From positions 1-28,251 of the forward strand of contig JBAWVG010000017.1 of NCBI GenBank assembly GCA_037147395.1: DNA of 28,251 nt. The letters run 5' to 3'. Position 1 is the first letter of the stretch; every line of letters begins with the position of its first letter. This DNA is from VFJL01 sp037147395 (GTDB taxonomy: Bacteria; Pseudomonadota; Gammaproteobacteria; Burkholderiales; Nitrosomonadaceae). The notes below the pieces were generated by a model that ran no database searches, was not told the DNA's origin, and saw only the letters and a list, made by a program, of their open reading frames with translations. Shown one piece after another: positions 1-8,419 of the stretch. A program made the position numbers and the translations under genes.

Positions 1-5
1 GATTA

Positions 6-2594
6 TTACAGTTGCCGCTCCACCCAGCCCAGCACACTCTCTAATGCTGCGGGAAGATTTTCTGGCTGGGTGCCCCCCGCTTGCGCCATGTCGGCCCGTC
101 CCCCTCCCTTTCCGCCGACCTGTTGGGCGACCATGTTCACCAGTTCTCCAGCTTTAACTCTCACAATGAGGTCTGGCGTTACACCGGCGATCAGCGTAAC
201 CCTGCCATCCATCACCGCTGCCAATACGATGATCGCAGAAGTGAGTTTACCCTTAAGATTATCTAAGGTTTCGCGCAATGCTCTCACGTCGACCCCCTCC
301 AAGCTTGCGGCTAATACCTGTACGCCCTTCACTGTCTTGACCTGGGTGGTAAGATCCCCGCTCTGAGAACTTGCAAGCTTTGATTTCATCTGAGCCAGCT
401 CTTTTTCCAGATGACGTACGCTCTCCTGGATCTGCACAATGCGCGCAGCAGCCTCCTGAGGCTGCACCTTCACCGCATCTGCTACCCTCTTTAGTTGTGA
501 CTCCTGTTGTTGAATATGAGTCAAAGCTCCTTCGCCTGTTACCGCCTCCACTCTCCTTACCCCAGCAGCGACACCACTCTCTGCAACAATCTTGAAAACC
601 CCGATATCGCCGGTGCGCTTAACATGAGTGCCTCCACACAACTCGCGCGAGCTACCAATGTCGAGGACCCGCACCTCCTCACCGTATTTTTCGCCAAAAA
701 GCATCATTGCGCCCGTTTTTTGTGCGTCTGCGATCGTCATCACGTTTGCGGCGATTTCCGTATTGGCAAGAATTTCAATATTCACGAGGACTTCCACTCT
801 GCGAATTTCTGTATCCGTCATCGGCTGATTGTGCACGAAGTCAAAGCGGGTCTTATCAGCATCGACCAGCGAGCCTTTTTGCTGAACATGACCGCCCAGT
901 ACCTCTCGTAATGACTTATGCATCAGATGCGTGACAGAGTGATTGCGCTGGACACGTGCCCTCGCGGCCGGATCAACTTCTGCCAGCACCTTATCCCCGG
1001 TGACCAGTCGTCCGCTACGCATTAAACCCTTGTGACCAAACACCTTAGCCTGGATTTTTAACGTGTCTACCACGTTAAAAGTGCCATTTGCAGTTAGCAA
1101 CTCTCCGCGGTCTCCCACCTGCCCGCCGGACTCGGCATAAAAGGGTGTCTGATCGAGCACCACCACCGCTTCATCGCCCGCCTCAACAAAATCAACCCGG
1201 TTTCCTTCCTTATAGATGGCAATCACCTGACCCTCATACTGCAGGTTTTCATATCCATGGAATTGAGTCGGAGCTCCGCCGTAATCCATCCCCTCCTGAA
1301 TGCTGAACTTGCTCGCCGCCCGCGCCCGCTCTCGCTGAAAGTCCATAGCCCGCTCAAATCCAGCATGATCTACGATAACTCCGCGCTCTCGCGCGATGTC
1401 GGCTGTCAGGTCGACTGGAAAGCCAAACGTATCATACAGACGGAAAACGGTCTCGCCATCCAGCACTCGATTCTGATGATTTAACGCAGCCTCCAACAGA
1501 TGCATCCCATTTTCCAAGGTCTCCGCAAAACGCTCTTCCTCCTGCTTTAGCGTCGAAATTACCCGCTCTTGTGCTATAAGCAGCTCAGGATAAGCCCCCC
1601 CCATCACCTTTGCTAAATCCTCCACCAGCAAATGAAAAAATGGCCGCTTCTGATTGAGCTGATATCCATGACGGATTGCACGTCGAATGATGCGCCTTAG
1701 GACATATCCGCGGCCTTCATTAGCGGGAATTACCCCATCGGTGATAAGGAATGAACAGGCCCTGATGTGGTCGGCAATGACCTTAAGTGAGTTGCTGTTC
1801 AAGTCGGCTGTATTGGTAACTCTTGCCGCCGCTTTGACCAGACTCTGGAATAAGTCGATCTCGTAATTACTGTGCACCTTCTGCATCACCGCAGATATGC
1901 GCTCCAATCCCATCCCGGTATCAACTGATGGCTTGGGCAGGGGATGAAGTGTACCCGCGCTGTCTCGATTATATTGCATGAACACCAAGTTCCAGATCTC
2001 AATGTACCGGTCTCCCTCGGCCTCTGGTGTCCCTGGTGGACCCCCTGCAACTTCCACCCCATGGTCATAGAAAATTTCAGAGCAAGGTCCGCAGGGGCCC
2101 GTTTCCCCCATCTGCCAGAAATTGTCGTTGGTGGCAATACGGGTCAGACGCTCAGGTAGAATCCCGACTTCATTGAGCCATATATCGGCCGCCTCATCAT
2201 CCTCAGCATAAACTGTCACCCATAGTTTCTCCTGCGGAATCTGCAAAGTAACGGTGAGGAACTCCCACGCGAACTGGATCGCATTTCGTTTGAAGTAGTC
2301 TCCGAAACTGAAATTACCCAGCATCTCGAAAAATGTATGATGCCGGGCGGTATAACCAACATTTTCCAAGTCATTATGCTTACCGCCTGCACGTACACAA
2401 CGCTGCGAGCTCACTGCCCGCATATATGGCCGCTTGTCCTGGCCAAGAAATACGTCCTTAAATTGCACCATTCCTGCATTGGTGAAGAGGAGTGTGGGGT
2501 CATTGCCGGGAACGAGCGGGCTTGATGCCACGATGGTGTGGCCGTGAGACTCGAAGAACTCGAGAAATTTCTGTCTTATTTCGTTGCTTTGCAT
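6..2594 (-). CDS. alaS: Alanyl-tRNA synthetase, full length
   Basis: Charges tRNA-Ala with alanine in the cytoplasm and clears mischarged serine or glycine. The 862 residues match the usual family length. The class II catalytic core fills about residues 1-240 and ends with motif 3, GMGLER, at 227-232. The editing domain has the zinc/active-site pairs H552/H556 (HSVTH) and C653/H657 (CGGTH). A coiled coil runs over about 694-742, followed by the glycine-rich C-terminal DHHA1-type domain (GGKGGG at 828-833). The ATG at 2594 gives the standard N-terminus (MQSNEIRQKF). The gene follows recX by 31 bases, so recA-recX-alaS is probably one transcription unit, an order common in proteobacteria. The TAA stop lies only five bases from the window edge, so nothing can be said about what follows. 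Identification is secure. Confidence 0.98.
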   Translation of the reverse strand: MQSNEIRQKFLEFFESHGHTIVASSPLVPGNDPTLLFTNAGMVQFKDVFLGQDKRPYMRAVSSQRCVRAGGKHNDLENVGYTARHHTFFEMLGNFSFGDYFKRNAIQFAWEFLTVTLQIPQEKLWVTVYAEDDEAADIWLNEVGILPERLTRIATNDNFWQMGETGPCGPCSEIFYDHGVEVAGGPPGTPEAEGDRYIEIWNLVFMQYNRDSAGTLHPLPKPSVDTGMGLERISAVMQKVHSNYEIDLFQSLVKAAARVTNTADLNSNSLKVIADHIRACSFLITDGVIPANEGRGYVLRRIIRRAIRHGYQLNQKRPFFHLLVEDLAKVMGGAYPELLIAQERVISTLKQEEERFAETLENGMHLLEAALNHQNRVLDGETVFRLYDTFGFPVDLTADIARERGVIVDHAGFERAMDFQRERARAASKFSIQEGMDYGGAPTQFHGYENLQYEGQVIAIYKEGNRVDFVEAGDEAVVVLDQTPFYAESGGQVGDRGELLTANGTFNVVDTLKIQAKVFGHKGLMRSGRLVTGDKVLAEVDPAARARVQRNHSVTHLMHKSLREVLGGHVQQKGSLVDADKTRFDFVHNQPMTDTEIRRVEVLVNIEILANTEIAANVMTIADAQKTGAMMLFGEKYGEEVRVLDIGSSRELCGGTHVKRTGDIGVFKIVAESGVAAGVRRVEAVTGEGALTHIQQQESQLKRVADAVKVQPQEAAARIVQIQESVRHLEKELAQMKSKLASSQSGDLTTQVKTVKGVQVLAASLEGVDVRALRETLDNLKGKLTSAIIVLAAVMDGRVTLIAGVTPDLIVRVKAGELVNMVAQQVGGKGGGRADMAQAGGTQPENLPAALESVLGWVERQL

Positions 2595-2625
2595 ATCGGC
2601 TTCACTCTATTCAAGGATGCCTTGT

Positions 2626-3072
2626 CTACTCATCCCTCGACTGCAGCACCTGATGTATCACCTCAGTCGCAAAACCTCGACCACGCAAAAAACGCATCTG
2701 TTTCCCGTGGTCTTTAGCATCCGCTGGCAGTGTGGCAAATCTTTTTCGCCACACCTCTTGTGCAGCTTCCAGTTCGGTTTTCTTGAGATCCGGCACAACG
2801 GATGCGATCAAGTGTTCGTCAATCCCTTTTTCGCGTAATTCATACACAATGCGCTGAATACCAAATCTTTTCCTGCGGATCCGCACCACTTGTTCGACCA
2901 CTCGACCTGCTGACAGGAGTCCCTGCTGCTCCATCGTATCAAGCAAAACAGAAATCTCTGTCAGACCTTGGGCATGCGGCAAGAGTTTTTTTTCCAATTC
3001 CAGGCGGGAATGCTCCCGACGAGCTAGGTAACCCAGCGCTCGTTCTCTTAGGTTGCCCCCCCTCTTCACCAC
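2626..3072 (-). CDS. recX: Regulatory protein RecX, modulator of RecA
   Basis: Small (148 aa) all-helical protein of the RecX family, which binds RecA filaments and limits their extension and recombinase activity. The N-terminal part has the family-typical RALGYLARREHSRLELEKKL, and the later repeats (for example YELREKGIDEHLI) fit the three-helix modules of RecX. The start is GTG. Two successive GTG codons at 3072 and 3069 are possible, and the first lies two bases after the recA stop. This points to translational coupling to recA and low expression relative to it. No promoter of its own is visible. Position directly after recA makes the assignment firm despite the modest conservation of the family. 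Confidence 0.93.
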   Translation of the reverse strand: MVKRGGNLRERALGYLARREHSRLELEKKLLPHAQGLTEISVLLDTMEQQGLLSAGRVVEQVVRIRRKRFGIQRIVYELREKGIDEHLIASVVPDLKKTELEAAQEVWRKRFATLPADAKDHGKQMRFLRGRGFATEVIHQVLQSRDE

Positions 3073-3074
3073 AT

Positions 3075-4094
3075 TTATTCCGAATCGATGCCCTCGGCCT
3101 GCCCAACAACCCCCACTGCAGCACGAATTTTGGCCTCAATCTCCTTTGCTATCTCGGGATGCTCTTTCAAATATTCGCGTGCGTTATCCTTGCCCTGACC
3201 GATTTTTTCACCATTGTAAGCATACCAAGCACCCGACTTGTCAACGAGCTTATGCGCCACCCCCAACTCGACAATCTCGCCCTCACGAGAAATACCTACC
3301 CCATATAGGATATCGAATTCGGCTTGTTTAAATGGTGGGGCAACCTTGTTCTTGACTACCTTAACCCGGGTCTCGCTACCGATCACCTCATCACCCTTCT
3401 TGATGGCCCCAATGCGCCGTATGTCAAGACGTACTGATGCGTAAAACTTAAGTGCATTTCCACCGGTAGTTGTCTCAGGATTGCCAAACATGACCCCGAT
3501 CTTCATCCGTATCTGATTGATAAAAATTACCATCGTATTGCTGCGCTTGATATTGGCGGTGAGTTTGCGTAACGCTTGAGACATTAATCGTGCCTGCAAA
3601 CCCATTTGCGGCTCACCCATCTCGCCCTCGATTTCCGCTCTCGGTGTCAATGCCGCCACCGAGTCTATTACGACCACATCCACCGACCCGGATCGCACCA
3701 ACATATCCGCTATTTCGAGTGCTTGCTCCCCATTATCGGGCTGTGAGATTAATAACTCTTCTACATTAACCCCAATCTTTTGTGCATATTGTGGATCCAG
3801 CGCATGTTCAGCATCGATGAATGCGGCCGTACCACCCACCTTCTGCATCTCCGCAATCACTTGCAGCGTAAGGGTGGTCTTGCCAGATGACTCAGGACCG
3901 TAGATTTCTATTACCCTCCCTCTCGGCAGCCCGCCCACACCGAGCGCGATGTCAAGACCTAGCGAACCGGTAGAGACCACCTCGATATCCTTAGCGACAT
4001 CGCTCGCACCGAGTCGCATAATCGAGCCCTTACCAAATTGCTTCTCGATCTGGGAGAGTGCCGCTGCCAATGCCTTACTTCTGTTCTCGTCCAT
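3075..4094 (-). CDS. recA: Recombinase RecA
   Basis: ATP-dependent strand-exchange protein for homologous recombination, and co-protease in the SOS response. At 339 aa it is a normal length. The Walker A loop GPESSGKTT is at 66-74, followed by a Walker B segment (VVVIDSVAAL). The NQIRMKIGVMFGNPETTTGG stretch covers the L2 DNA-binding region. The C-terminus is short and acidic. ATG at 4094 is preceded by AAGGA with seven bases of spacing. A minus-strand extended -10 element lies about 28 bases upstream. I see no LexA-type CTGT-N8-ACAG operator in the 137-base gap to pncC, so the regulation may differ from the E. coli pattern. recX and alaS follow. Confidence 0.99.
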   Translation of the reverse strand: MDENRSKALAAALSQIEKQFGKGSIMRLGASDVAKDIEVVSTGSLGLDIALGVGGLPRGRVIEIYGPESSGKTTLTLQVIAEMQKVGGTAAFIDAEHALDPQYAQKIGVNVEELLISQPDNGEQALEIADMLVRSGSVDVVVIDSVAALTPRAEIEGEMGEPQMGLQARLMSQALRKLTANIKRSNTMVIFINQIRMKIGVMFGNPETTTGGNALKFYASVRLDIRRIGAIKKGDEVIGSETRVKVVKNKVAPPFKQAEFDILYGVGISREGEIVELGVAHKLVDKSGAWYAYNGEKIGQGKDNAREYLKEHPEIAKEIEAKIRAAVGVVGQAEGIDSE

Positions 4095-4101
4095 GGTCTT
4101 A

Positions 4102-4106
4102 TCCTT
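4102..4106 (-). promoter_or_regulatory. recA ribosome binding site
   Basis: AAGGA on the minus strand, seven bases before the recA ATG at 4094. It is one of the clearest Shine-Dalgarno sequences in the window and fixes the start. Confidence 0.85.
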
Positions 4107-4121
4107 TTAAGTATCTCTCGA

Positions 4122-4132
4122 ATTATCGCACA
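4122..4132 (-). promoter_or_regulatory. Candidate extended -10 promoter element of recA
   Basis: On the minus strand the sequence reads TGTGCGATAAT, an extended -10 (TGN plus GATAAT) about 28 bases upstream of the recA start. The hexamer 17 bases further upstream (TTCCCG) is a poor -35, as expected where the extended -10 carries recognition. The element overlaps a small CGCA-N2-TGCG dyad. No SOS box is visible. This is inference from sequence only. Confidence 0.4.
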
Positions 4133-4231
4133 TGCGACTATGCTCGGGAAGGCGAGGAAGGGGCTGATTTGCCACGAAATACGCCATCATTTCTCTTAAA
4201 CTGAGACGGTCTTATGCCCCGCCCTAGTCAT

Positions 4232-4750
4232 TCATGAAGAGAGAGGCGGGCTGTCGTGCAACAGATCTACCACCCCTTGCAACGCCACGAACACCGCTTG
4301 CCTTCTTATAGACTCGCGATCGCCGCCAAAGTTGTGAGTTGAACTACGGGCCAGCCCATCTCTCATTTTCCAGGCAAAGCAAATCATGCCGACAGGCTTT
4401 TCCTCGGTTCCCCCGTTAGGTCCGGCAATTCCGCTAATCGCTACTGACACCTGTGCACGACTGTGAGTCAGCGCACCTGCCGCCATCTCCTTCACGGTCT
4501 GCTCTGATACTGTTCCGTGTTGTTTCAATGTTATAGCGCTTACCCCCAGCATCTCCTGCTTTGATGCAATGCTGTAAGTGATAAATCCTCTCTCATACCA
4601 GTCCGAACTGCCCGATTTTGCGGTGATTGCTTGACCCAGCCAACCACCGGTGCAGGACTCTGCACTGGTTAGCATGAGTCCTCGCTGAACCAAGTCTATA
4701 CCAACATGACCAGCAAGCATTATCAGTGCTTGGTCATCCTTGTTGATCAT
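4232..4750 (-). CDS. pncC: Nicotinamide-nucleotide amidohydrolase (CinA C-terminal domain type)
   Basis: Stand-alone CinA_C domain of 172 aa. The family deamidates nicotinamide mononucleotide to nicotinate mononucleotide in pyridine-nucleotide salvage. The hallmark SAESCTGG is at 29-36 and includes the catalytic-serine region. The later YSIASKQEMLGV keeps the conserved lysine (K64) although the usual YSNEAK is altered. ISGIAGPNGGTEEKPVG is the third family motif. The N-terminal molybdopterin-like domain of long CinA proteins is absent, so this is the short form. The gene lies 21 bases after pgpA and is the last of the rib-nusB-thiL-pgpA run before the recA promoter. Linkage to recA is widespread in bacteria. 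Confidence 0.93.
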   Translation of the reverse strand: MINKDDQALIMLAGHVGIDLVQRGLMLTSAESCTGGWLGQAITAKSGSSDWYERGFITYSIASKQEMLGVSAITLKQHGTVSEQTVKEMAAGALTHSRAQVSVAISGIAGPNGGTEEKPVGMICFAWKMRDGLARSSTHNFGGDRESIRRQAVFVALQGVVDLLHDSPPLSS

Positions 4751-4771
4751 GATTTCTCATCGTATGCTGCG

Positions 4772-5326
4772 TCAAAATGGTGAAAATGCCTTCCATGCCG
4801 CCAAGCAAAGTAGGGTATAGGCGGCGGCCAGCAAGTCATCGAACATCACCCCAAAACCACCCCTCAACTTCCTATCATAATAACGAATCGGCTGCGGCTT
4901 GAAGATATCAAACAATCTAAACAATAAGAATGCAAATGCCTGCCATATAAGATTATTAGGGGTAAATAGCAGCACCAACAAAAACGCAACAATCTCATCC
5001 CATACCATGCCGCCATGGTCATGGCTGCCAAGCGCCTTCCCCGTGACACTACAGGCCCAAATACCAATGAGGAAGAAGAATCCTATACATAACAAAAAAC
5101 TACTCAGTCCAAGATACTGACTCATCAACCCGAATATTGGAAGCGCAGCGATCGTTCCCATGGTCCCAGGCGCGGCTCGACTTAAGCCCGCCCCGCCCCC
5201 GAATGCAATGAAGTGTGCCGGCCTCCTCGTCACAAACTCCCAATTAGGAAGCGGATTCACAGATGCGACAAAAGGTACCGACTCGGTCCCAGGTGTGAGC
5301 TGGTCGTCAGGTCTGGAAGTGGTCAT
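4772..5326 (-). CDS. pgpA: Phosphatidylglycerophosphatase A
   Basis: Inner-membrane phosphatase that removes the terminal phosphate from phosphatidylglycerol phosphate to make phosphatidylglycerol. The protein is 184 aa. The loop GGGAGLSRAAPGTMGT at 43-58 is the family signature. WDEIVAF (D110/E111), FRLFDIFKPQPI (136-147) and FDDLLAA (162-168) carry the acidic metal-binding and catalytic residues. Hydrophobic segments lie near 56-72, 75-92, 111-138 and 163-180. The ATG at 5326 lies inside the end of thiL, giving a 20-base overlap and suggesting coupled translation. The thiL-pgpA pairing is common in proteobacteria. Confidence 0.96.
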   Translation of the reverse strand: MTTSRPDDQLTPGTESVPFVASVNPLPNWEFVTRRPAHFIAFGGGAGLSRAAPGTMGTIAALPIFGLMSQYLGLSSFLLCIGFFFLIGIWACSVTGKALGSHDHGGMVWDEIVAFLLVLLFTPNNLIWQAFAFLLFRLFDIFKPQPIRYYDRKLRGGFGVMFDDLLAAAYTLLCLAAWKAFSPF

Positions 5327-6278
5327 AGCCTCTTATTGCCATCTCAACCGACTTACCGAACTCGTCCAGCACGAACAAGCCCCCTCCCTGATTTATACTC
5401 CCGATTCGGGTCAACGGGATCCCAACTTCGCGCGAAAGAGACTCGACGTCTCCGCGCCTTGCGATTGGTACAGTAAAACAAAGTTCATAATCGTCCCCAC
5501 CCGCCATTAAGCAACTAATCGCTGTTGGGTGAGGAAGGTGTCTCTGCATCACCGCCGAGCACTTAATTGCACTCATCTCAATGGTCGCCGAAACCTTGGA
5601 TTGCTCCAGAATATGACCCAAGTCTGCCAGTAGGCCATCAGAAATATCAATAGCGCTATGAGCAAGACCGATCAACCGTTTTCCTAAAGCTATCCGTGCT
5701 ACGGGCGTATTCAATGCTGGCAAACAACACGAAACCTCTTCTGGATCGAGTATAATCTGCTGTCGAGTGTGAGCAATCACTAACGCTGCATCGCCTAACT
5801 GTCCTGATATCCAGACATCATCTCCCGCTTTAGCCCCGCTTCGCCTCAAGGCCCTCCCTATTGTTACTTCGCCAATGATTGTCACACAGATGTTTAGTGG
5901 CCCTCGGGTGGTATCTCCCCCGATAAGGCCCACCCGATGCTCGCTCGCCAACCCAAAGAACCCTTCTGCAAACATTTCAAGCCAGCGGCTACCAGCATTC
6001 ACAAGGGACTCGGGAAGCGCCACCGCCAGCATCGCCCACCGCGGGGTAGCTCCCATCGCGGCCATATCGGACAAATTAACAGCAAGGGATTTATATCCAA
6101 GTTGCCGCGGATCAGCATCGCCCGCAAAGTGCTGGCCGGATACCAGCATATCGGTGGAAATTGCCAGCTCCATCTCTGCAGATGGCCTGACTAAGGCCGC
6201 ATCGTCCCCCACACCGAGCACCGCTCCGGGGGAGGGGCGTGTAAAGTAGCGCTGAATGATGTCAAATTCGGAGAGCAC
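5307..6278 (-). CDS. thiL: Thiamine-monophosphate kinase
   Basis: Phosphorylates thiamine monophosphate to the active cofactor thiamine diphosphate. It belongs to the PurM/ThiL ATP-binding superfamily and keeps GVGDDAAL near 22-29, STDMLVSGQHF, GGDTTRGP, DISDGLLADLGH and GGDDYELCFT. No ATG is available. I prefer GTG at 6278, which gives a 323-residue protein starting LSEFDIIQRYF and leaves nine bases to a TGGTGG ribosome site at 6288-6293. A TTG at 6287 would be three residues longer but abuts that site directly. The gene starts shortly after the nusB stop (19 bases) and overlaps pgpA. Confidence 0.96.
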   Translation of the reverse strand: MLSEFDIIQRYFTRPSPGAVLGVGDDAALVRPSAEMELAISTDMLVSGQHFAGDADPRQLGYKSLAVNLSDMAAMGATPRWAMLAVALPESLVNAGSRWLEMFAEGFFGLASEHRVGLIGGDTTRGPLNICVTIIGEVTIGRALRRSGAKAGDDVWISGQLGDAALVIAHTRQQIILDPEEVSCCLPALNTPVARIALGKRLIGLAHSAIDISDGLLADLGHILEQSKVSATIEMSAIKCSAVMQRHLPHPTAISCLMAGGDDYELCFTVPIARRGDVESLSREVGIPLTRIGSINQGGGLFVLDEFGKSVEMAIRGYDHFQT

Positions 6279-6297
6279 TCTTTGCAACCACCAGATG

Positions 6298-6768
6298 TCA
6301 GTTAGCTGTGTTTACCTCGTGGGAACGCATCCTGGCCGCTAACTTATCCAGCACTCCGTTCACGTACTTATGCCCGTCACTACCGCCATAAGTCTTGGCC
6401 AGTTCCACGGCCTCATTGATTACTACTCGGTACGGCGTCTCGGGGTGATCTGAAAGTTCATAGGCGCCTAGCAGTAAAATAGCGAACTCTACCGGGCTAA
6501 GCTCTTTAAGAGGTCGGTCGAGACAGGTCTGGATCTGTTGTTCCAGCTCTACAGATTTGGCCAGACCGCCACGCAGCAGATCTGAAAAAAAGTCTTGATC
6601 GGTCTTAGCAAACTCCTTTCCATCTCGCAGTTGAGCCTCAATTACTTCAACAGCCCCTCCCGCAACCCGCCATTGGTAAAAGCCCTGCATGGCTAGCTTA
6701 CGCGAACACCGGCGGGTTGATCGTCCTGGACTTTTTGTAGCCTTCGTTGCCGGATCGTTCTGTGTCAT
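6298..6768 (-). CDS. nusB: Transcription antitermination factor NusB
   Basis: 156-residue helical RNA-binding protein that, with NusE (S10), binds boxA of rRNA leaders and supports antitermination. The N-terminal arginine-rich segment (STRRCSRKLAMQGFYQW) leads into the family helix pattern. The middle holds LKELSPVEFAILLLGAYEL, and the C-terminal part has PYRVVINEAVELAKTYGG followed by HKYVNGVLDKLA, the classic signature. The ATG at 6768 overlaps the ribH stop as ATGA, so translation is probably coupled. The ribH-nusB pair is one of the most conserved neighbourhoods in bacteria. Confidence 0.97.
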   Translation of the reverse strand: MTQNDPATKATKSPGRSTRRCSRKLAMQGFYQWRVAGGAVEVIEAQLRDGKEFAKTDQDFFSDLLRGGLAKSVELEQQIQTCLDRPLKELSPVEFAILLLGAYELSDHPETPYRVVINEAVELAKTYGGSDGHKYVNGVLDKLAARMRSHEVNTAN

Positions 6769-7247
6769 TGACTTATTTCGTCGAGTTGTCGCAAAAGATT
6801 CGCCATTTCAATGGCTGCCTGCGCAGTCTCGATACCCTTTATCTTCATTCGTGAGAGTGCATCATCCTCATTTTCAGTGGTAAGTATGCCGTTCGCAACA
6901 GGGATGCCCGTATCCAGCTGAACCGCTGCCAACCCACTAGCCGACTCATTCGCGACCACTTCAAAGTGATAGGTGTCCCCGCGTATGACCGCACCCAGTG
7001 CTATCAAGGCATCAAACTGATCCGTCAGCGCCATCTTTTGCAGGGTCAGTGGAATTTCCAACGCACCCGGAACGGTTACCAGTAACATGGCCGACTCCTC
7101 CACCCCGCATTTAATTAGCTCTGCCGTACAGGCTCCCAGCAGACCCTCACTGATATCAAGATTAAATCGGCTCATGACAATACCAACCCGTAATCCAGTT
7201 CCACCGAGCTCGGTTTCAAGCTCAAGGATGTTATCGTAGCGCGCCAT
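6765..7247 (-). CDS. ribH: 6,7-dimethyl-8-ribityllumazine synthase
   Basis: Condenses 5-amino-6-ribitylamino-uracil with 3,4-dihydroxy-2-butanone 4-phosphate, the penultimate step of riboflavin synthesis. The family normally assembles into pentamers or 60-mers. Visible motifs are SRFN at 26-29, VPGALEIP at 59-66, and GAVIRGDTYHFE at 85-96 with the active-site histidine H94. I chose ATG at 7247 (160 aa) over an in-frame TTG at 7259 because GGGAG lies five bases upstream of the ATG and the family starts here. The gene follows ribBX by 73 bases and overlaps nusB by four. Confidence 0.97.
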   Translation of the reverse strand: MARYDNILELETELGGTGLRVGIVMSRFNLDISEGLLGACTAELIKCGVEESAMLLVTVPGALEIPLTLQKMALTDQFDALIALGAVIRGDTYHFEVVANESASGLAAVQLDTGIPVANGILTTENEDDALSRMKIKGIETAQAAIEMANLLRQLDEISQ

Positions 7248-7252
7248 AATTA

Positions 7253-7257
7253 CTCCC
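7253..7257 (-). promoter_or_regulatory. ribH ribosome binding site
   Basis: GGGAG on the minus strand, five bases before the ATG at 7247. It overlaps the alternative upstream TTG (7259), which argues against that longer start. Confidence 0.75.
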
Positions 7258-7320
7258 AATAAAATTAACTTTAAAAGTGTTTCGCCGACTTAGATGAGAA
7301 TTGGTCAACTATTTCAGTTT

Positions 7321-8418
7321 TTAATTTTCAGGCGTCAAGTATCCCGCCACTTCAAGACCAAAACCCATCATGCTTGGCATTTTCCGAGGAACAGCGAGCA
7401 GTCTCATCTTTCCCACATTAAGATCTTTCAGTATCTGAGCTCCGATCCCATAGCCCCGCAAATCTGTCCTAGCGATAACAGGTGGACTAGACTCTGTTCG
7501 TGATGCCCGTTCCAGCAAGTCTTCCGGATTTTCCCGTTTATAAAGCAGCACTATTACGCCGCAACCTGCATCGGCAATGACTCTCAAGGCCTCGTCGATG
7601 CTCCAAGAGTGAGTGTCATCACTGATATCCAGCAGATCGATTACGGAAAGCGGTTCATGTACCCGGACCAGCGTTTCAATCTCTGGGTTGATCTGACCCT
7701 TGACCAGAACAAGGTGAGTTGCATTGATTGTTTTGTCGAGGTATGCGAATAGACGGAACTCTCCATGAGCCGTCTGAATAGTACGTTCTGACATGCGACT
7801 CACTAAGCTCTCGGTACGACTGCGGTGCTGAATTAGGTCGGCGATCGTTCCTATCTTGAGCTGATGCTTTTCCGCAAATTGGATTAAGTCTGGCAGACGC
7901 GCCATATTGCCATCTTCCTTCAGAATTTCGCAGATCACGGTCGCGGGTGTGAGGCCTGCCAGTCCGGCCAGATCGCAACCCGCCTCGGTATGACCTGCCC
8001 TCGCCAAGACTCCACCATTTTGCGCCATCAGCGGAAAGATGTGTCCAGGCTGGATGATGTCCTCTGGTTTAGCATCAACCCTTGTCGCCTCCTGGACGGT
8101 ACGAGCCCGGTCCCCCGCCGAAATTCCGGTCGTCACCCCACTTGCAGCCTCTATCGAGAGCGTAAAATTAGTCCCCATTGGGGATCGGTTGGTGCTCACC
8201 ATCAGAGGTAGGTTAAGCTGACGACAATGCCCTTCAGTCAATGTTAAGCAGATCAGTCCTCGACCATGTGTGGCCATGAAGTTGATTGTTTCAGCTGTAA
8301 TGAACTCTGCCGCCATGACGAGATCACCCTCATTCTCTCGGTCCTCTTCATCGACCAGAATTACCATTCTGCCGGCCTTAATGTCCGCAACAATATCTAG
8401 GATGGGGCTGATTATCAT
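7321..8418 (-). CDS. ribB: RibBX: 3,4-dihydroxy-2-butanone 4-phosphate synthase with degenerate GTP cyclohydrolase II-like domain
   Basis: 365-residue two-domain protein, usually annotated ribBA. The N-terminal half is an intact DHBP synthase converting ribulose 5-phosphate to the four-carbon riboflavin precursor. It has VDEEDRENEGD at 22-32, GRGLICLTL at 52-60 and AGHTEAGCDL at 141-150. The C-terminal half (from about 210) resembles RibA but lacks its zinc-binding cysteines: after VRVH at 251-254 the sequence continues with no C-x10-C-x-C pattern up to about 286. This fits the RibBX variant described in Proteobacteria, in which the second domain has no cyclohydrolase activity. GTP cyclohydrolase II must then come from elsewhere. 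I prefer ATG at 8418, one base after the ribE stop. In-frame ATG 8430 and TTG 8436 lie inside ribE. Confidence 0.92.
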   Translation of the reverse strand: MIISPILDIVADIKAGRMVILVDEEDRENEGDLVMAAEFITAETINFMATHGRGLICLTLTEGHCRQLNLPLMVSTNRSPMGTNFTLSIEAASGVTTGISAGDRARTVQEATRVDAKPEDIIQPGHIFPLMAQNGGVLARAGHTEAGCDLAGLAGLTPATVICEILKEDGNMARLPDLIQFAEKHQLKIGTIADLIQHRSRTESLVSRMSERTIQTAHGEFRLFAYLDKTINATHLVLVKGQINPEIETLVRVHEPLSVIDLLDISDDTHSWSIDEALRVIADAGCGVIVLLYKRENPEDLLERASRTESSPPVIARTDLRGYGIGAQILKDLNVGKMRLLAVPRKMPSMMGFGLEVAGYLTPEN

Positions 8419-8419
8419 G

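Noticed and set aside
2802..3308. 168-codon plus-strand open frame across recX and recA
   Set aside because: It is antisense to two firmly identified genes and has no domain or ribosome site of note.
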